A stretch of DNA of 64,000 nucleotides from Polycladomyces zharkentensis (GTDB lineage: Bacteria; Bacillota; Bacilli; Thermoactinomycetales; JIR-001). The position numbers were made by a program, and so were the translations under genes. Under the pieces are notes generated by a model, which saw only the letters and a program-made list of their open reading frames with translations, was not told the origin of the DNA and did not search any database. Shown piece after piece: positions 25,956 through 35,743 of the stretch (its first letter is position 1; each line of letters opens with the position of its first letter). The stretch lies in assembly GCF_016938855.1 (NCBI RefSeq), contig NZ_JAFHAP010000008.1, forward strand, positions 579,889-643,888, written 5' to 3'.

Positions 25956-27668
25956 CTATTGTGTTTGGGTCAACACGGTTTGTCTGATGGCACTGATTTT
26001 CGCAGACGACAGTTGATCGGAAGGAAGTGTGTGGGCCAGTGTAGCCGTATTTCTGCCCTGTTTCAAATGAACAGCCAACCCGTCGTCAACGGAAACGGAC
26101 ACGATGGTATTACGATCCGAGCGCAACCTTTGCTCAAACGGTTGCTTCTGCAACGGAACCGGTTTCCTTCCCATACGGAACAGTGTCATCCCGTCTGACT
26201 TCACCACCAAACGCAACGGATCACCCTGTTTCCGCTCCCATTCCATGATCAACTGTGCTTGCTGGTTGGAGCGCGGACGGAACGTCAGTGAAACCGGCAC
26301 ATCCGGCTGGACAGCGGCCACACTGCCGGCTCCCAGTGTCCACTCTCCTTCCTTGATCAGGGCTTCTCCTTGCACCAACGACCAGGGATGACCTCCGTTC
26401 CAGGAAGCAGCCACTTCCCCAGTCCGTGCCAAGGAGCGAACGACGCCCTCCGTTATGCTCACCCCATCGCCTCCCGACAGATTCACTTCGCCAGGAACTG
26501 AATCAATGGACGGGGCGGCCGCCATCCACTTCCATCCCCCTTTCGGATCGGACAGCGCAAACCGAACGGGCTGCCGCGGCAGCAACAGGATCTCCATCTG
26601 TGCTTCGTAGGTGCCGGTTTCACCCGGCTCCCACACCTCCCAGAACAACGACTCCTCCTCTTTTTGGACGGTAATGGTCGGGGCATCCGGAGCGGGACCC
26701 AACCGGACGACCAATGGCCAACCATTTTCCGGGACACTCACATGAAAACGGATCCAAGCACCGTCGGTCGCCTTGAAATTGACGGGGTGAAACGAGCCGC
26801 TTCCGTCAAACCGCATGGCGGAAAAAGGTTGATCCACATTCTGCCCCTGTTGTGCGATGGCAGTCTGATCCAACGGCTTCTTCTGCAGTGAGGCCTGCGT
26901 GGCCACCTGATACCCCACAATCGCGCCAAAGACCAATACAGCGGCCATAGCTGCGGAGAAAACCACCCGCTTGGAAGTGCGCTTGGTCTGAATACGGGGT
27001 CTTTCCCACTGAATATTTGATGCTTTGGATAAAATTTCCGCAACCCTTTTCTCCCTGTCAAAACATTCCCGTACCAGGGATTGCATCTCCGGGGGAATCC
27101 GGTGCTTCACACGTTCCCACTGTTTTTCAAATCCATTTCGAACCGGCCTTTCTCCTGTCAGCAAAAAAAACAGCAAATCACGCCACTGTTCGTCTTCCTG
27201 GTATGGACTGAAATGCTTGAAATGAACGAACAGGAGATAGGGATGATCCCCATCCATGATGATATTGCGAGGATCCAAGGTGGTTCCCAGGGGCAACGGC
27301 AACTGGTTGAGATCGAGCAAAGTCCGAAGTAATTTTTTAAATATTTCCAATGATTTCATCGGATGCATCACGGTTTTTTCATTCACAAGCAAGGACAATG
27401 GTTCGCCCGTCAACGGGGGATGGACCAACACCACTGAATCGGCCTCTTCCAACACATCAACAATCTTCGGCAGATGGGGATGATCCAAGTGACGAAGTAC
27501 CATATCAAACCCCGGGGGCAATGCGCGACGCAACTGGATTTCCTGGAGAAAATACCGTGAGCCGTCCAACGCTCTGGCCATCAGGAGCTGACCGGATGAA
27601 AGCGTGATCACATCTTCGATGCAAAACCGAACGAGATAATTTTTTTGTGAAGCGTCAGCCGAAAACAA
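25956..27668 (-). CDS. Membrane protein with pseudokinase-like N-terminus, paralogue A
   Basis: 570 residues in three parts: a cytosolic kinase-like domain (1-230), one membrane helix (VVFSAAMAAVLVFGAIVGYQ, about 232-252), and an outer part of about 300 residues, apparently two beta-sandwich units rich in Trp and Gly. HPHLPKIVDVLEEADSVVLV and LPLGTTLDPRNIIM follow the order of kinase strands and the catalytic loop, but the HRD Asp is Thr, the DFG Asp is absent and the VAIK Lys is Gln (FLQEI): a pseudokinase by inspection. Paralogue B at 29.2-31.1 kb shares these blocks. Start TTG with AAGGGGGG six bases ahead. Confidence 0.6.
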   Translation of the reverse strand: MFSADASQKNYLVRFCIEDVITLSSGQLLMARALDGSRYFLQEIQLRRALPPGFDMVLRHLDHPHLPKIVDVLEEADSVVLVHPPLTGEPLSLLVNEKTVMHPMKSLEIFKKLLRTLLDLNQLPLPLGTTLDPRNIIMDGDHPYLLFVHFKHFSPYQEDEQWRDLLFFLLTGERPVRNGFEKQWERVKHRIPPEMQSLVRECFDREKRVAEILSKASNIQWERPRIQTKRTSKRVVFSAAMAAVLVFGAIVGYQVATQASLQKKPLDQTAIAQQGQNVDQPFSAMRFDGSGSFHPVNFKATDGAWIRFHVSVPENGWPLVVRLGPAPDAPTITVQKEEESLFWEVWEPGETGTYEAQMEILLLPRQPVRFALSDPKGGWKWMAAAPSIDSVPGEVNLSGGDGVSITEGVVRSLARTGEVAASWNGGHPWSLVQGEALIKEGEWTLGAGSVAAVQPDVPVSLTFRPRSNQQAQLIMEWERKQGDPLRLVVKSDGMTLFRMGRKPVPLQKQPFEQRLRSDRNTIVSVSVDDGLAVHLKQGRNTATLAHTLPSDQLSSAKISAIRQTVLTQTQ

Positions 27669-27762
27669 CCCATTCCCCCCTTAAAATACAATTATTGTAA
27701 ATTTAAATATCTAAAATTATAATTCATATACTTATCGTAGAATGCTTTACAACAAAAATCAA

Positions 27763-27793
27763 TAAAAAAAAAACGGGTCCCCGATCCCGTTTT
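27763..27793 (-). terminator. Terminator of mrfB
   Basis: Minus strand: AAACGGG and CCCGTTT arms around an eight-base loop, then a run of ten T. Placed right after the mrfB stop, ahead of the paralogue A gene, which therefore probably has its own promoter in the A/T-rich gap 27669-27762. Confidence 0.8.
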
Positions 27794-27797
27794 CGAT

Positions 27798-29066
27798 TCA
27801 GATCCCCAAATCCAATTGACCCACATGGTGTCGATTGGCCAGTTTCTTCAATAATCTGCGTTCCCGCTTTCGCGCATCCTCCCATTCATATCGCCATTCT
27901 CGGGAAAACGCTCTTCCCAGCAGCCTTTTCGTTCCAAGCACTTCCAACGCCTTCTGCGTCATCTGCAGCGCTTGTTCAAAGTCCCGCACCTGATGTTCGT
28001 AGTATTTGGCCAGTTCGATCCAGCAATAGACGGACCATGGGTCGTCCTCCAACCAACGCTTCCAATGTGGCACTACGGTTTCCCACTCCCCGCCCCGTTT
28101 CCAAATCACACTCAGCAACCGTCGTGCTTCCCGGCGTAACGAAAGGGGCAATCCATTTTCCCGGGAAAGCGGAACCAGCCATGCTTCCGCTTCAGTGTCT
28201 TTTCCCGCAGCGATCCACCAACGTCCGATCGCCAGCCGTTCTTCGGGGGATCCCTCCACTTCGCCGTGTATCAGATGACACAGATGAGCCAGCAATCCCA
28301 CCAGTGTCATCAGATCCTGCTCATTATGGCGAAACACCCCGTCCAACTGTGTCAGATCATGATGGCGCAAATAATCGAAGTACAGAGCTGGAGCCAAACG
28401 ACCCGGTACATCACCCTGCCGTCGAATCGCCAAACATTTCGCCTCCACCTCGCTCAAACGACAACTCGGCAAACCATGACGCCACAAGCGGCGTGCAGGA
28501 TACAGCAAATCCCAGTGCCGCCAAGCCGGTAAAGAAGAACGGTCAGGCATCCGGTGGAAATCGTACCGCGTCTCCACCAGTCCCCAGTCAAACCCTTTGC
28601 CGTTATAGGTGACCAACACGCGGAACGGCCGAACCGCCTCGGCGAAATCCTGCAACAACGCCCTTTCCTGTGAGATATCCGGCAGAAAATAATGCTCCAC
28701 CACCAATGTGCTGTCCCGATAATACCCCAGACCGTACAAAAACACGTATGTACCGGCACCCGTACCCAAACCTGTCGTCTCTGTGTCGAAAAACAGGATT
28801 TCCTGTGGTTCCACCGGATGATCCGATCCCTCCGTCAAGCGGGCGAATGTGGAAAGCATCTCGCCGGTCAACGAGTCCAGCGGATAGGGTCCCACCCGTT
28901 TTTCCAGAGAAAAAGTGCGGCGCCGAAACAGATACCGGCCTTGTGCGTTTTCCCGCCACACAAATCCCAATGGTGCTTTTTCCGGGATGGGCGTTGGGTC
29001 CGCAGAGGGAGATTCTTTTTTCGTGCCGCCGTGATACGCACGCAATCGGTCGCGCAGGGTTCGCAT
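27798..29066 (-). CDS. mrfB: Mitomycin repair exonuclease MrfB (YprB), RNase H-fold with TPR tail
   Basis: About 422 residues. The DEDDh-type exonuclease core is seen as ILFFDTETTGLGTGAGTYVF (Asp-x-Glu), LVTYNGKGFDWGLVETR (second Asp) and FRHNEQDLMTLVGLL (His-x4-Asp); the tail from about residue 290 looks like TPR helices (YCWIELAKYYEHQVRDFEQA). B. subtilis MrfB (YprB) works with the helicase MrfA in excision of mitomycin C adducts. Here mrfA is 3.3 kb upstream on the same strand with two genes in between. ATG 29066 is used, with GGAG nine bases ahead; earlier ATGs lack a site. Confidence 0.88.
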   Translation of the reverse strand: MRTLRDRLRAYHGGTKKESPSADPTPIPEKAPLGFVWRENAQGRYLFRRRTFSLEKRVGPYPLDSLTGEMLSTFARLTEGSDHPVEPQEILFFDTETTGLGTGAGTYVFLYGLGYYRDSTLVVEHYFLPDISQERALLQDFAEAVRPFRVLVTYNGKGFDWGLVETRYDFHRMPDRSSLPAWRHWDLLYPARRLWRHGLPSCRLSEVEAKCLAIRRQGDVPGRLAPALYFDYLRHHDLTQLDGVFRHNEQDLMTLVGLLAHLCHLIHGEVEGSPEERLAIGRWWIAAGKDTEAEAWLVPLSRENGLPLSLRREARRLLSVIWKRGGEWETVVPHWKRWLEDDPWSVYCWIELAKYYEHQVRDFEQALQMTQKALEVLGTKRLLGRAFSREWRYEWEDARKRERRLLKKLANRHHVGQLDLGI

Positions 29067-29160
29067 GGGGTAACACTCCATTTTATCCATCTTCGGCATC
29101 GGTTTTTACCTTCATTGTAGTGGAAAGGGGCAGGCATTTCCACAATCACCGATGATGAGA

Positions 29161-29219
29161 ACGGGACCGCTTTCCCGTTTGATCGCCTTCGATGAAAGCG
29201 AAACGGGAAAACGGTCCCG
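29161..29219 (-). terminator. Long hairpin behind paralogue B
   Basis: CGGGACCG / CGGTCCCG plus TTTCCCGTTT / AAACGGGAAA arms close on a 20-base loop. It sits 15 bases after the stop of the gene at 29234 and ahead of mrfB. Confidence 0.55.
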
Positions 29220-29233
29220 ATGGAGAACCTCGC

Positions 29234-31051
29234 TTATGGCAAAACCAATAAGTCGATCGCTTCATGGTTGATCAAGTCCAACTCTTCCAACGAGACGGGA
29301 ACGGAGTGCGTATATCCGATCGTTCCTTCATTCCCGGATTGCTTTACGCGAATGTTTAACACATTGGAATCCCCCGAAACGGCCACCGACGTTTCCTGAT
29401 CCGGTTGCCACTTCCAGCCCAACGGACGGTCAGCCACCTTCTTGATTTCCTCATCCAGTCGGTACAACACCATCCGATCGGTGCGTGTCAGGACAAAGCG
29501 GAACCGATGACCGTCCGCATTGTCCATCTCCAATTGCAATGGATCTCCGAGATTACCGGACGGCCTGAGAAAGGAAAACGTGCCCGAACGCCCCAATTTC
29601 ACTTGCGCGGTTGAGTTCAAGTGAAGCCGCTTGGGTTCCAAGACACCTTTCCCGTAAACCAAATCCCACGGGTGACCCTGCATCCACTCGCCTGCGGCAG
29701 AACTGGCCGCAGAACCTGTTGCCGTTTCCACGTTGTTCAACTTCGTGGCCTGTCCACCCCGGAATGTCAACGCGTAGACCGACTCCGGCGGAACGACTCC
29801 GGCCGCCAACCATCGGGCACTTTTTCCTTTTTCCCCGATCGCGAACCGCAAGGGCTCTTCCGGCATGTAATAGAAATGCCATAAATAAGTCCGATTGGGC
29901 AGCACGCGAAATTCCTCATCGGATCGCGAAAGGGTATAGGATTTGCCTGATTTGGTCATCACCAGATTGATCCGGCCTTCACCGTCCACCTGTACGCCGA
30001 ACATTGGACCCTGCCCCTCTTGGGTCAGCGCGATGGTAAGGGGTTGGTTCGCTTTTTGTTGCAATTCCCCCGACAGATGTGTCGGACCCTGTACCGGTTG
30101 CGGCCACCGATACACTGATTCGCTTCCCCCTGTTAACGGAATGGTGGACACACGGGTTCCGACATTCGGTTGACGGGACTGTGTCGCACTGGCTACACCC
30201 ACCTGTGTACCTGTGTGATCCGATGAGGCCACAGGTTCGCGTTCCATCCACTGTTGGAGCACATGAGACGGGTTGATCTTCGAACCAACCGCCAGCATTC
30301 CCAACAGGCCCCCCACTACAACGGTCGCCGCCGTCAGCGCCCGGTACCAGTAACGGCGACGAAAGCGGAACGATTTTTTCATCTTCGCTTGCAACAGCAA
30401 CTGGCGCGACCGTTTGATCGCATCGCTCATCGAGGATGTCCCTTCCAAACAATCCAATGCCAACTGGCGGACGGGCTGGGGCACTTTTCGCAACGCTTCT
30501 CCCGTCTCAGCCGCATTCATTTCGGGATGCCACTGATGGCCGGTCAACAAAAAATACAGGAGGGAACGCCATTTCTCGTCTTTTCCTGTTTCACCGAAGC
30601 GATTGATACCGTAAAACAACAACATCGGTTGTTCTTCCACCATGCACACATTACGCGGATCGAGCGTCGTATCGATGGGGAGAGGCAATCGATTCAAATC
30701 CCGCTTCGTCTTGAGCAACCGTTCGAACACACGTACCGCTTGCAGCGGAGACATCGGCTGCTCTTTTGTCACCACCAGTGGCAGGGGATCACCCACCAAC
30801 GGCGGATGGACGAGCACCACCCGGTTTTTTTCCTCCATCACATCCAATATGGGAGCCAAGTGAGGGTGCCGCAATTGGAGCAACATTTCCTTTGATCCCG
30901 GCGGCAAAGGTCTGTCGATGGCGATGTCCTGCAAAAACACTTGTGTTCCTGACCGCGATTTGGCCAGCACCAAGCGGCCGGAAAAAAAGGACAAAACGTC
31001 TTCTACCTGAAAACGCTCGTAATACTGAGTGTTTTCGCTCGTTTTGCTCAT
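29234..31051 (-). CDS. Membrane protein with pseudokinase-like N-terminus, paralogue B
   Basis: About 605 residues, same plan as the gene at 25956. Shared blocks: HPHLAPILDVMEEKNRVVLV, VHPPLVGDPLPL, RDLNRLPLPIDTTLDPRNV and LLYFLLTG. The membrane helix is ALTAATVVVGGLLGMLAVGS (about residues 240-260) and the outer part again looks like beta sandwiches (RINLVMTKSGKSYTLSRSDE, RTYLWHFYYMPEEPLRFAIG). Kinase catalytic residues are missing at the same places as in paralogue A. ATG 31051 has AAGGAGGG six bases ahead. Distant resemblance in plan to EssB/YukC of type VII secretion, but no such genes are near. Confidence 0.6.
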   Translation of the reverse strand: MSKTSENTQYYERFQVEDVLSFFSGRLVLAKSRSGTQVFLQDIAIDRPLPPGSKEMLLQLRHPHLAPILDVMEEKNRVVLVHPPLVGDPLPLVVTKEQPMSPLQAVRVFERLLKTKRDLNRLPLPIDTTLDPRNVCMVEEQPMLLFYGINRFGETGKDEKWRSLLYFLLTGHQWHPEMNAAETGEALRKVPQPVRQLALDCLEGTSSMSDAIKRSRQLLLQAKMKKSFRFRRRYWYRALTAATVVVGGLLGMLAVGSKINPSHVLQQWMEREPVASSDHTGTQVGVASATQSRQPNVGTRVSTIPLTGGSESVYRWPQPVQGPTHLSGELQQKANQPLTIALTQEGQGPMFGVQVDGEGRINLVMTKSGKSYTLSRSDEEFRVLPNRTYLWHFYYMPEEPLRFAIGEKGKSARWLAAGVVPPESVYALTFRGGQATKLNNVETATGSAASSAAGEWMQGHPWDLVYGKGVLEPKRLHLNSTAQVKLGRSGTFSFLRPSGNLGDPLQLEMDNADGHRFRFVLTRTDRMVLYRLDEEIKKVADRPLGWKWQPDQETSVAVSGDSNVLNIRVKQSGNEGTIGYTHSVPVSLEELDLINHEAIDLLVLP

Positions 31052-31407
31052 TTCGTTCCCTCCTTTTCGCGCCATATCCGACAAGAAATAGCATTCTCCG
31101 AATGAACAGAGGACAGCACTCTTATCCTAGCTGTCCACCCGGTAAAAATCAACCCACGACATTCATACTATTTAACGCTAGTACAAAAAAATAATACCCA
31201 TCTCTCCCCTTGAAAGCAGACACTTTGCCCGATAAGGCCTATCTTCTAACCAAAAATTTGGGAATAACAGGGTTCAATTGGAATCTTAATATTTCACTGC
31301 GAAATCGAAACTTATGAAGGTCTTGAGATAGGTGAAGGCTCATCCTGTGGCATATCTCGGCATATATCGGCAACCGGCAGTAAAAAAGCGGTCACTTTGC
31401 AGGCTGA

Positions 31408-31482
31408 CGAAAAAACAACACGGGAGCCGCTTTCGCCGTTGCTCCACACTGGTGGTGCAATTTGTGGAAGCAAGCTCCCGTT
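31408..31482 (-). terminator. Terminator of the SDR gene
   Basis: Minus strand arms CGGGAGC and GCTCCCG about 46 bases apart, followed by TGTTGTTTTTTCG. Lies 32 bases after the SDR stop. Confidence 0.6.
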
Positions 31483-31513
31483 CCGAGATATGCATATGGT
31501 TTCGGTTTCTGTT

Positions 31514-32263
31514 TTACCCCCGTTTTTGTACAGGACGGACGATGACTTCATTGACGTTGACATGCTCCGGCTGGGATACCGCGTAAACGACGGCGGCGGC
31601 GATATCGGCGGCATCCAGGAACACCATATCTTTGCTTCCTTTGAGGAACGTATCCCGCACTTCCTGATCGGTGATGTGCTGAGTCAATTCGGTTGCCACC
31701 GCACCCGGCGAGATGTTGGTCACGCGGATGCCCAACCGGGACAATTCCTTCTCGATCCCTTCAGAAAAAGCACGCACCGCGAATTTGGTCGCACAGTACA
31801 CGGCTGCAGAAGGGAAGATCTCGTGTCCGGCCACCGAAGAGACGTTGACGATATGACCGCTTCCTTGCTCCAACATTGTCGGCATCACGGCATGGACGCC
31901 GAACAGTACCCCTTTGATGTTGACGTCCACCATGCGCTCCCACTCGTCCACATGGTCGTTTTTCAGGTAGGACAACAGCATGACCCCGGCGTTGTTGACC
32001 AGAATATCCACCCGGCCGAACCGTCCTTTCGTTTTTTCCACCAACTGCTCCACGTCGGACCGTTTCGTCACGTCGGTGGGCACGACCAGAGATTGCGCAG
32101 CCGTTTCCCGCTCGATCGTGGCAGCCAACTTCTCCAGTCGATCCGTCCGGCGGGCAGCCAGTACAACATCGGCCCCCGCACGGGCCAACTCCAGTGCAGT
32201 CGCTTCCCCGATTCCACTGCTGGCTCCGGTGACAATGGCCACTTTCCCCTTCAACTCAGCCAT
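31514..32263 (-). CDS. Short-chain dehydrogenase/reductase
   Basis: A 249-residue classical SDR, YdfG-like. TGASSGIGEATALELARAG is the dinucleotide-binding loop, LVNNAGVMLLS the NNAG strand, and NVSSVAGHEIFPSAAVYCAT with the following Lys gives the Ser-Tyr-Lys catalytic set (YxxxK). The Arg pair after strand 2 (AARRTDRLEKL) suggests NADPH preference. ATG 32263 follows GGGAAGGAG by seven bases. Substrate cannot be told from the sequence. It lies between mrfA and paralogue B, same strand. Confidence 0.88.
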   Translation of the reverse strand: MAELKGKVAIVTGASSGIGEATALELARAGADVVLAARRTDRLEKLAATIERETAAQSLVVPTDVTKRSDVEQLVEKTKGRFGRVDILVNNAGVMLLSYLKNDHVDEWERMVDVNIKGVLFGVHAVMPTMLEQGSGHIVNVSSVAGHEIFPSAAVYCATKFAVRAFSEGIEKELSRLGIRVTNISPGAVATELTQHITDQEVRDTFLKGSKDMVFLDAADIAAAVVYAVSQPEHVNVNEVIVRPVQKRG

Positions 32264-32401
32264 GGTGAGTCTCCTTCCCGTTGTAAAGTTACTGACCAAT
32301 TTTATTTTATCGAACGCGGCCCGGCTCGTCCAATCGCGAAACGTTTGCTTACAACGAATCCATGCGTTTATACGGGTGAACCTTATCCTCCCGCTCCTTG
32401 A

Positions 32402-34681
32402 TCAGCGAGAAAAGAGACTTCCCGCAGCGGACTGATCCAACATCAATTCCAGCAACTCCAGCGTCTTGCGCTTTCCTTGCACCCCGACTTCCTCCGCAGG
32501 ACCGACACAGGAGGGACAACCCGTTTCGCACCGGCAACTTGCCACGTGTTCCCGCGCCAGGTGCAACAATGTCTCGTGCAGATCGTAGAGTTTGTCGCTC
32601 AAGCCAACCCCGCCCGGATATTTGTCATACAGAAAAATGGTCGGTTTTTTGGAATGCACCGCTTTCACCTGTGTCACCACACCCAAATCTTTCGGATCGC
32701 ACATCAGATACAGCGGTGCCAGATGAGAGAGCACATGGCTCAATCCGACCAGCCCCGATTGCAGATCGTCCTGTTTCCATGCCTGCAACGCGGGATGATC
32801 CACCGTCAACCAATACGCTGTCGTGTGCATCTCCTCTTCCGGCAGACGAACCGGCCCCGATCCGATATTCTCGTGTGTTCCCATCTTGATCTTTTTGAAA
32901 ATGGTCACCAGGACGTTTACCGTCACCTCGCCCACACTGCGGGTACCACCCGTCACTGTCTCCTCGCGGTCCACGTCCAAGACGCGCAACTGCACGGCCA
33001 GATTGGCATCGGTGTAGTAATCGACGTTTACTTGCCGGACATACGCCTTTTTCTCTTCATAGTCCAATTTCTCCACCTGGTACTGGATGCCCTCGTGCAG
33101 GTAGATCGCTTCCTCGTGCAGCAACATCGGCGCGCTGAATCGGTCCACTTCACCGATCACGCGGTGTTTTCCCGTCACGGAGATGTCGATGATGACGAAG
33201 TTTTCCTGTGCTGCTGAACGCAAGCTGATCTCCGTCGCCGGGAAGGATTGGTCCATCCAGTACCAGCGCCCGCCACTCTCATGGAGGATGCCCTCTTCCG
33301 ACAGGAAATTCAAGATCTCCTCTGTTCCGGCGACACCGAACTGTTCCCCGCGTTCAAACGGCAGTTCATACGCGGCGCATTTGATGTGATTGACGAGGAT
33401 GATCAGGTTGTCCGGGTGAATCAAGGCATGTTCCGGCGTCTGACGCAAAAAATATTCCGGGTGCTGGATGATGTACTGATCCAACGGGCCGGATGAGGCG
33501 ACGAGAAACGTCAACGACTTTCCGTGCCGCCGTCCCGCCCGCCCCGCCTGCTGCCACGTGCTGGCGATCGTCCCCGGATACCCGCACATCACACACGCCT
33601 CCAGCTGGCCGATGTCGATCCCCAGCTCCAACGCATTGGTGCTGACCACGCCGCGGATTTCGCCTTCCCGCAGCCCCCGCTCGATCTCCCGCCGTTGATT
33701 GGGCAGGTAGCCGCCGCGGTACCCGCGGATGTTTTTCTTCGGCATCGCCTGTTGCAGATAGGTGAGCAACAACTCCACCCGTACGCGTGAACGGGCAAAC
33801 ACGATGGTCTGGATGTCGTTTTTGATCAATCGTTCCGCCAGATTGCGCGCCTCCAACAAACTGCTTTTGCGGATGCCAAGCGACGCATTCACTACCGGCG
33901 GATTGTAAAAGACGAAATGCTTCTCGCCTGACGGTGCCCCGTTATTGTCCACCACCCGGACCGCTGTACCCGTCAGTTTTTCCGCAAACTCCCGCGGGTT
34001 GGCGATGGTGGCCGAAGAACAGAGAAACTGCGGATTCGACCCGTAATGACGGCAAATGCGCCTCAATCGGCGCAACACATTGGCGAAATGGCTGCCGAAC
34101 ACCCCCCGGTACGCGTGCAACTCGTCAATCACGACATACCGCAGGTTTTCAAACAGCTTCACCCATTTGGTATGGTGCGGCAAAATCGCCTGATGCAACA
34201 TGTCCGGGTTGGTCACCACGATATGCCCGGCCTGGCGGATCGTCTGCCGTGCGGTGGGCGGCGTGTCCCCGTCGTATGTATATCCCTTGATATCCCGTCC
34301 CAACCGTTCGATCCACCGGTTCAACTCCGTCATCTGATCGTAGGCCAGCGCTTTGGTCGGAAATATGTACAGCGCTCGCGCGGACGGGTCTTCCAGTATC
34401 GTGTGCAGCACCGGCAGGTTGTAGCACAAAGTTTTCCCCGACGCCGTCGGAGTCACCGTCACGATGTGCTCCCCACTGAGCGCCGCCTCCACCGCGGTGG
34501 CCTGGTGCGTGTACAGTTGCGTGATCCCCCGCCCCTGCAACAAGCGGATCAGATCCGGATGAAGCTTGTCCGGAAATGGTGCATAACGGGCTTCCCGCGC
34601 CGGGATCACCTCCCAATGGGTGACGCAGGCTTGCCACTCCTTCTCCCTGCGCATGCGGTCGATCAGCATCTCAATGTTCAC
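32402..34681 (-). CDS. mrfA: DEAD/DEAH-box repair helicase MrfA (YprA) with DUF1998
   Basis: A 759-residue superfamily 2 helicase. TPTASGKTLCYNLP (Walker A), VIDELHAYRG (DEVH-type box), LCSSATIANP (motif III), ELGIDIGQLEACVMCGYPG and QQAGRAGRRHG (motifs V and VI). The C-terminal DUF1998 part ends with CRCETGCPSCVG, a four-Cys zinc or FeS site. This is the YprA/MrfA layout. In B. subtilis MrfA is a 3'-5' DNA helicase that, with MrfB, repairs mitomycin C damage independently of UvrABC. GTG start, AGGAGG nine bases ahead. Confidence 0.92.
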   Translation of the reverse strand: MNIEMLIDRMRREKEWQACVTHWEVIPAREARYAPFPDKLHPDLIRLLQGRGITQLYTHQATAVEAALSGEHIVTVTPTASGKTLCYNLPVLHTILEDPSARALYIFPTKALAYDQMTELNRWIERLGRDIKGYTYDGDTPPTARQTIRQAGHIVVTNPDMLHQAILPHHTKWVKLFENLRYVVIDELHAYRGVFGSHFANVLRRLRRICRHYGSNPQFLCSSATIANPREFAEKLTGTAVRVVDNNGAPSGEKHFVFYNPPVVNASLGIRKSSLLEARNLAERLIKNDIQTIVFARSRVRVELLLTYLQQAMPKKNIRGYRGGYLPNQRREIERGLREGEIRGVVSTNALELGIDIGQLEACVMCGYPGTIASTWQQAGRAGRRHGKSLTFLVASSGPLDQYIIQHPEYFLRQTPEHALIHPDNLIILVNHIKCAAYELPFERGEQFGVAGTEEILNFLSEEGILHESGGRWYWMDQSFPATEISLRSAAQENFVIIDISVTGKHRVIGEVDRFSAPMLLHEEAIYLHEGIQYQVEKLDYEEKKAYVRQVNVDYYTDANLAVQLRVLDVDREETVTGGTRSVGEVTVNVLVTIFKKIKMGTHENIGSGPVRLPEEEMHTTAYWLTVDHPALQAWKQDDLQSGLVGLSHVLSHLAPLYLMCDPKDLGVVTQVKAVHSKKPTIFLYDKYPGGVGLSDKLYDLHETLLHLAREHVASCRCETGCPSCVGPAEEVGVQGKRKTLELLELMLDQSAAGSLFSR

Positions 34682-34804
34682 GCGCTTCGCCTCCTCTCTC
34701 CCATTAGTGTAGCGGAAAACGGGAGGAAGCGGACCAGCCTTCCAATCATTTCATGTCCATTTCTTATTTGGATGAAAAATCCTTGAAGGGCTCGAAAAAC
34801 TTCT

Positions 34805-35671
34805 CTAGCGCTCTCTTTCATATTCCGGTTCGATGTGGATCAAAACATGCGCTTGGGGAAACGCTTTTCGGATTTCTCCCTCGATCCGGTCACACAGGTC
34901 GTGGGCATCCGCCACCGGCATATGAGACGACACAACCAGGTGCAGATCAATATGTTCTTCCGGACCGGACCTGCGGGTCCGAAGCGCATGATACTCCAGA
35001 TATTCATCGGAAAAGGATTGCAGAATCTCACGGATGCGTTCCTCTTCTTCCGGTTCCAGCCGGACATCCAACAGGGGCAAAAATGATTCTTTCCCCAGCT
35101 GAACCGCTTCCCTCATGATAAACAGTGCGATCGCGATCCCGATCAGGGGATCCAGTATATACAAGTCGGTCAGGCTCACCGCGAGCAGACCGACTGCGAC
35201 ACCCACGGATGAGTAGACGTCCGTCAAAAGATGCAGCGCATTGGACCGCATGGCAACCGATTTGCTCTCCTCACCCACCCGCTTGACGATACGACCCACG
35301 ATCCAATTGATCATGGCTCCGGTCAACATCACGGCGACCCCGACGATGGGCAGGTGAATCGGTTCGGGGGACAGCAATTTTCCTCCGGATTCCAAGATAA
35401 CCCAAATCCCCGCGACTACGATCAGCAGGGTTTCGATGGTCCCGGAGATATTTTCAAATTTGCCGTGCCCGAATGGATGATCCCGATCCGGCGGCTTATT
35501 GGACATACGAACAGAAACATAGGCGATGAGAGAAGCGATGAGATCGAGAGAAGAGTGTATCGCCTCGGATAATATGGCGACCGATCCGGTGATGATGCCG
35601 GTCACGACTTTCAGCAAAACGATGGCTGTGTTACTGATGATGGAAAGTCCTGCCGCAAGATGGGGTTTCAT
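34805..35671 (-). CDS. Cation diffusion facilitator family transporter
   Basis: A 288-residue CDF efflux protein with six membrane helices (AILSEAIHSSLDLIASLIAY, TIETLLIVVAGIWVILESGG, LHLLTDVYSSVGVAVGLLAV and others) and a cytosolic C-terminal ferredoxin-like domain (HIDLHLVVSSHMPVADAHDL). Metal-site patterns are HSSLD in helix 2 and HLLTDVYSS in helix 5, i.e. the H/D-type A site seen in Zn and Mn exporters. ATG 35671 has GGAGG seven bases ahead. MntR-dependent control is possible but no operator was recognised. Confidence 0.9.
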   Translation of the reverse strand: MKPHLAAGLSIISNTAIVLLKVVTGIITGSVAILSEAIHSSLDLIASLIAYVSVRMSNKPPDRDHPFGHGKFENISGTIETLLIVVAGIWVILESGGKLLSPEPIHLPIVGVAVMLTGAMINWIVGRIVKRVGEESKSVAMRSNALHLLTDVYSSVGVAVGLLAVSLTDLYILDPLIGIAIALFIMREAVQLGKESFLPLLDVRLEPEEEERIREILQSFSDEYLEYHALRTRRSGPEEHIDLHLVVSSHMPVADAHDLCDRIEGEIRKAFPQAHVLIHIEPEYERER

Positions 35672-35743
35672 GTTTTTCCCTCCATTCATGGCGTTTGTGA
35701 AAAAATTGGTCCGTATACAGGAAAGTTGCTGGCGGGAAACAAA

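Noticed and set aside
25956..31051. Active Ser/Thr kinases
   Set aside because: The VAIK Lys, HRD Asp and DFG Asp positions are all replaced in both proteins, so kinase activity is not supported.
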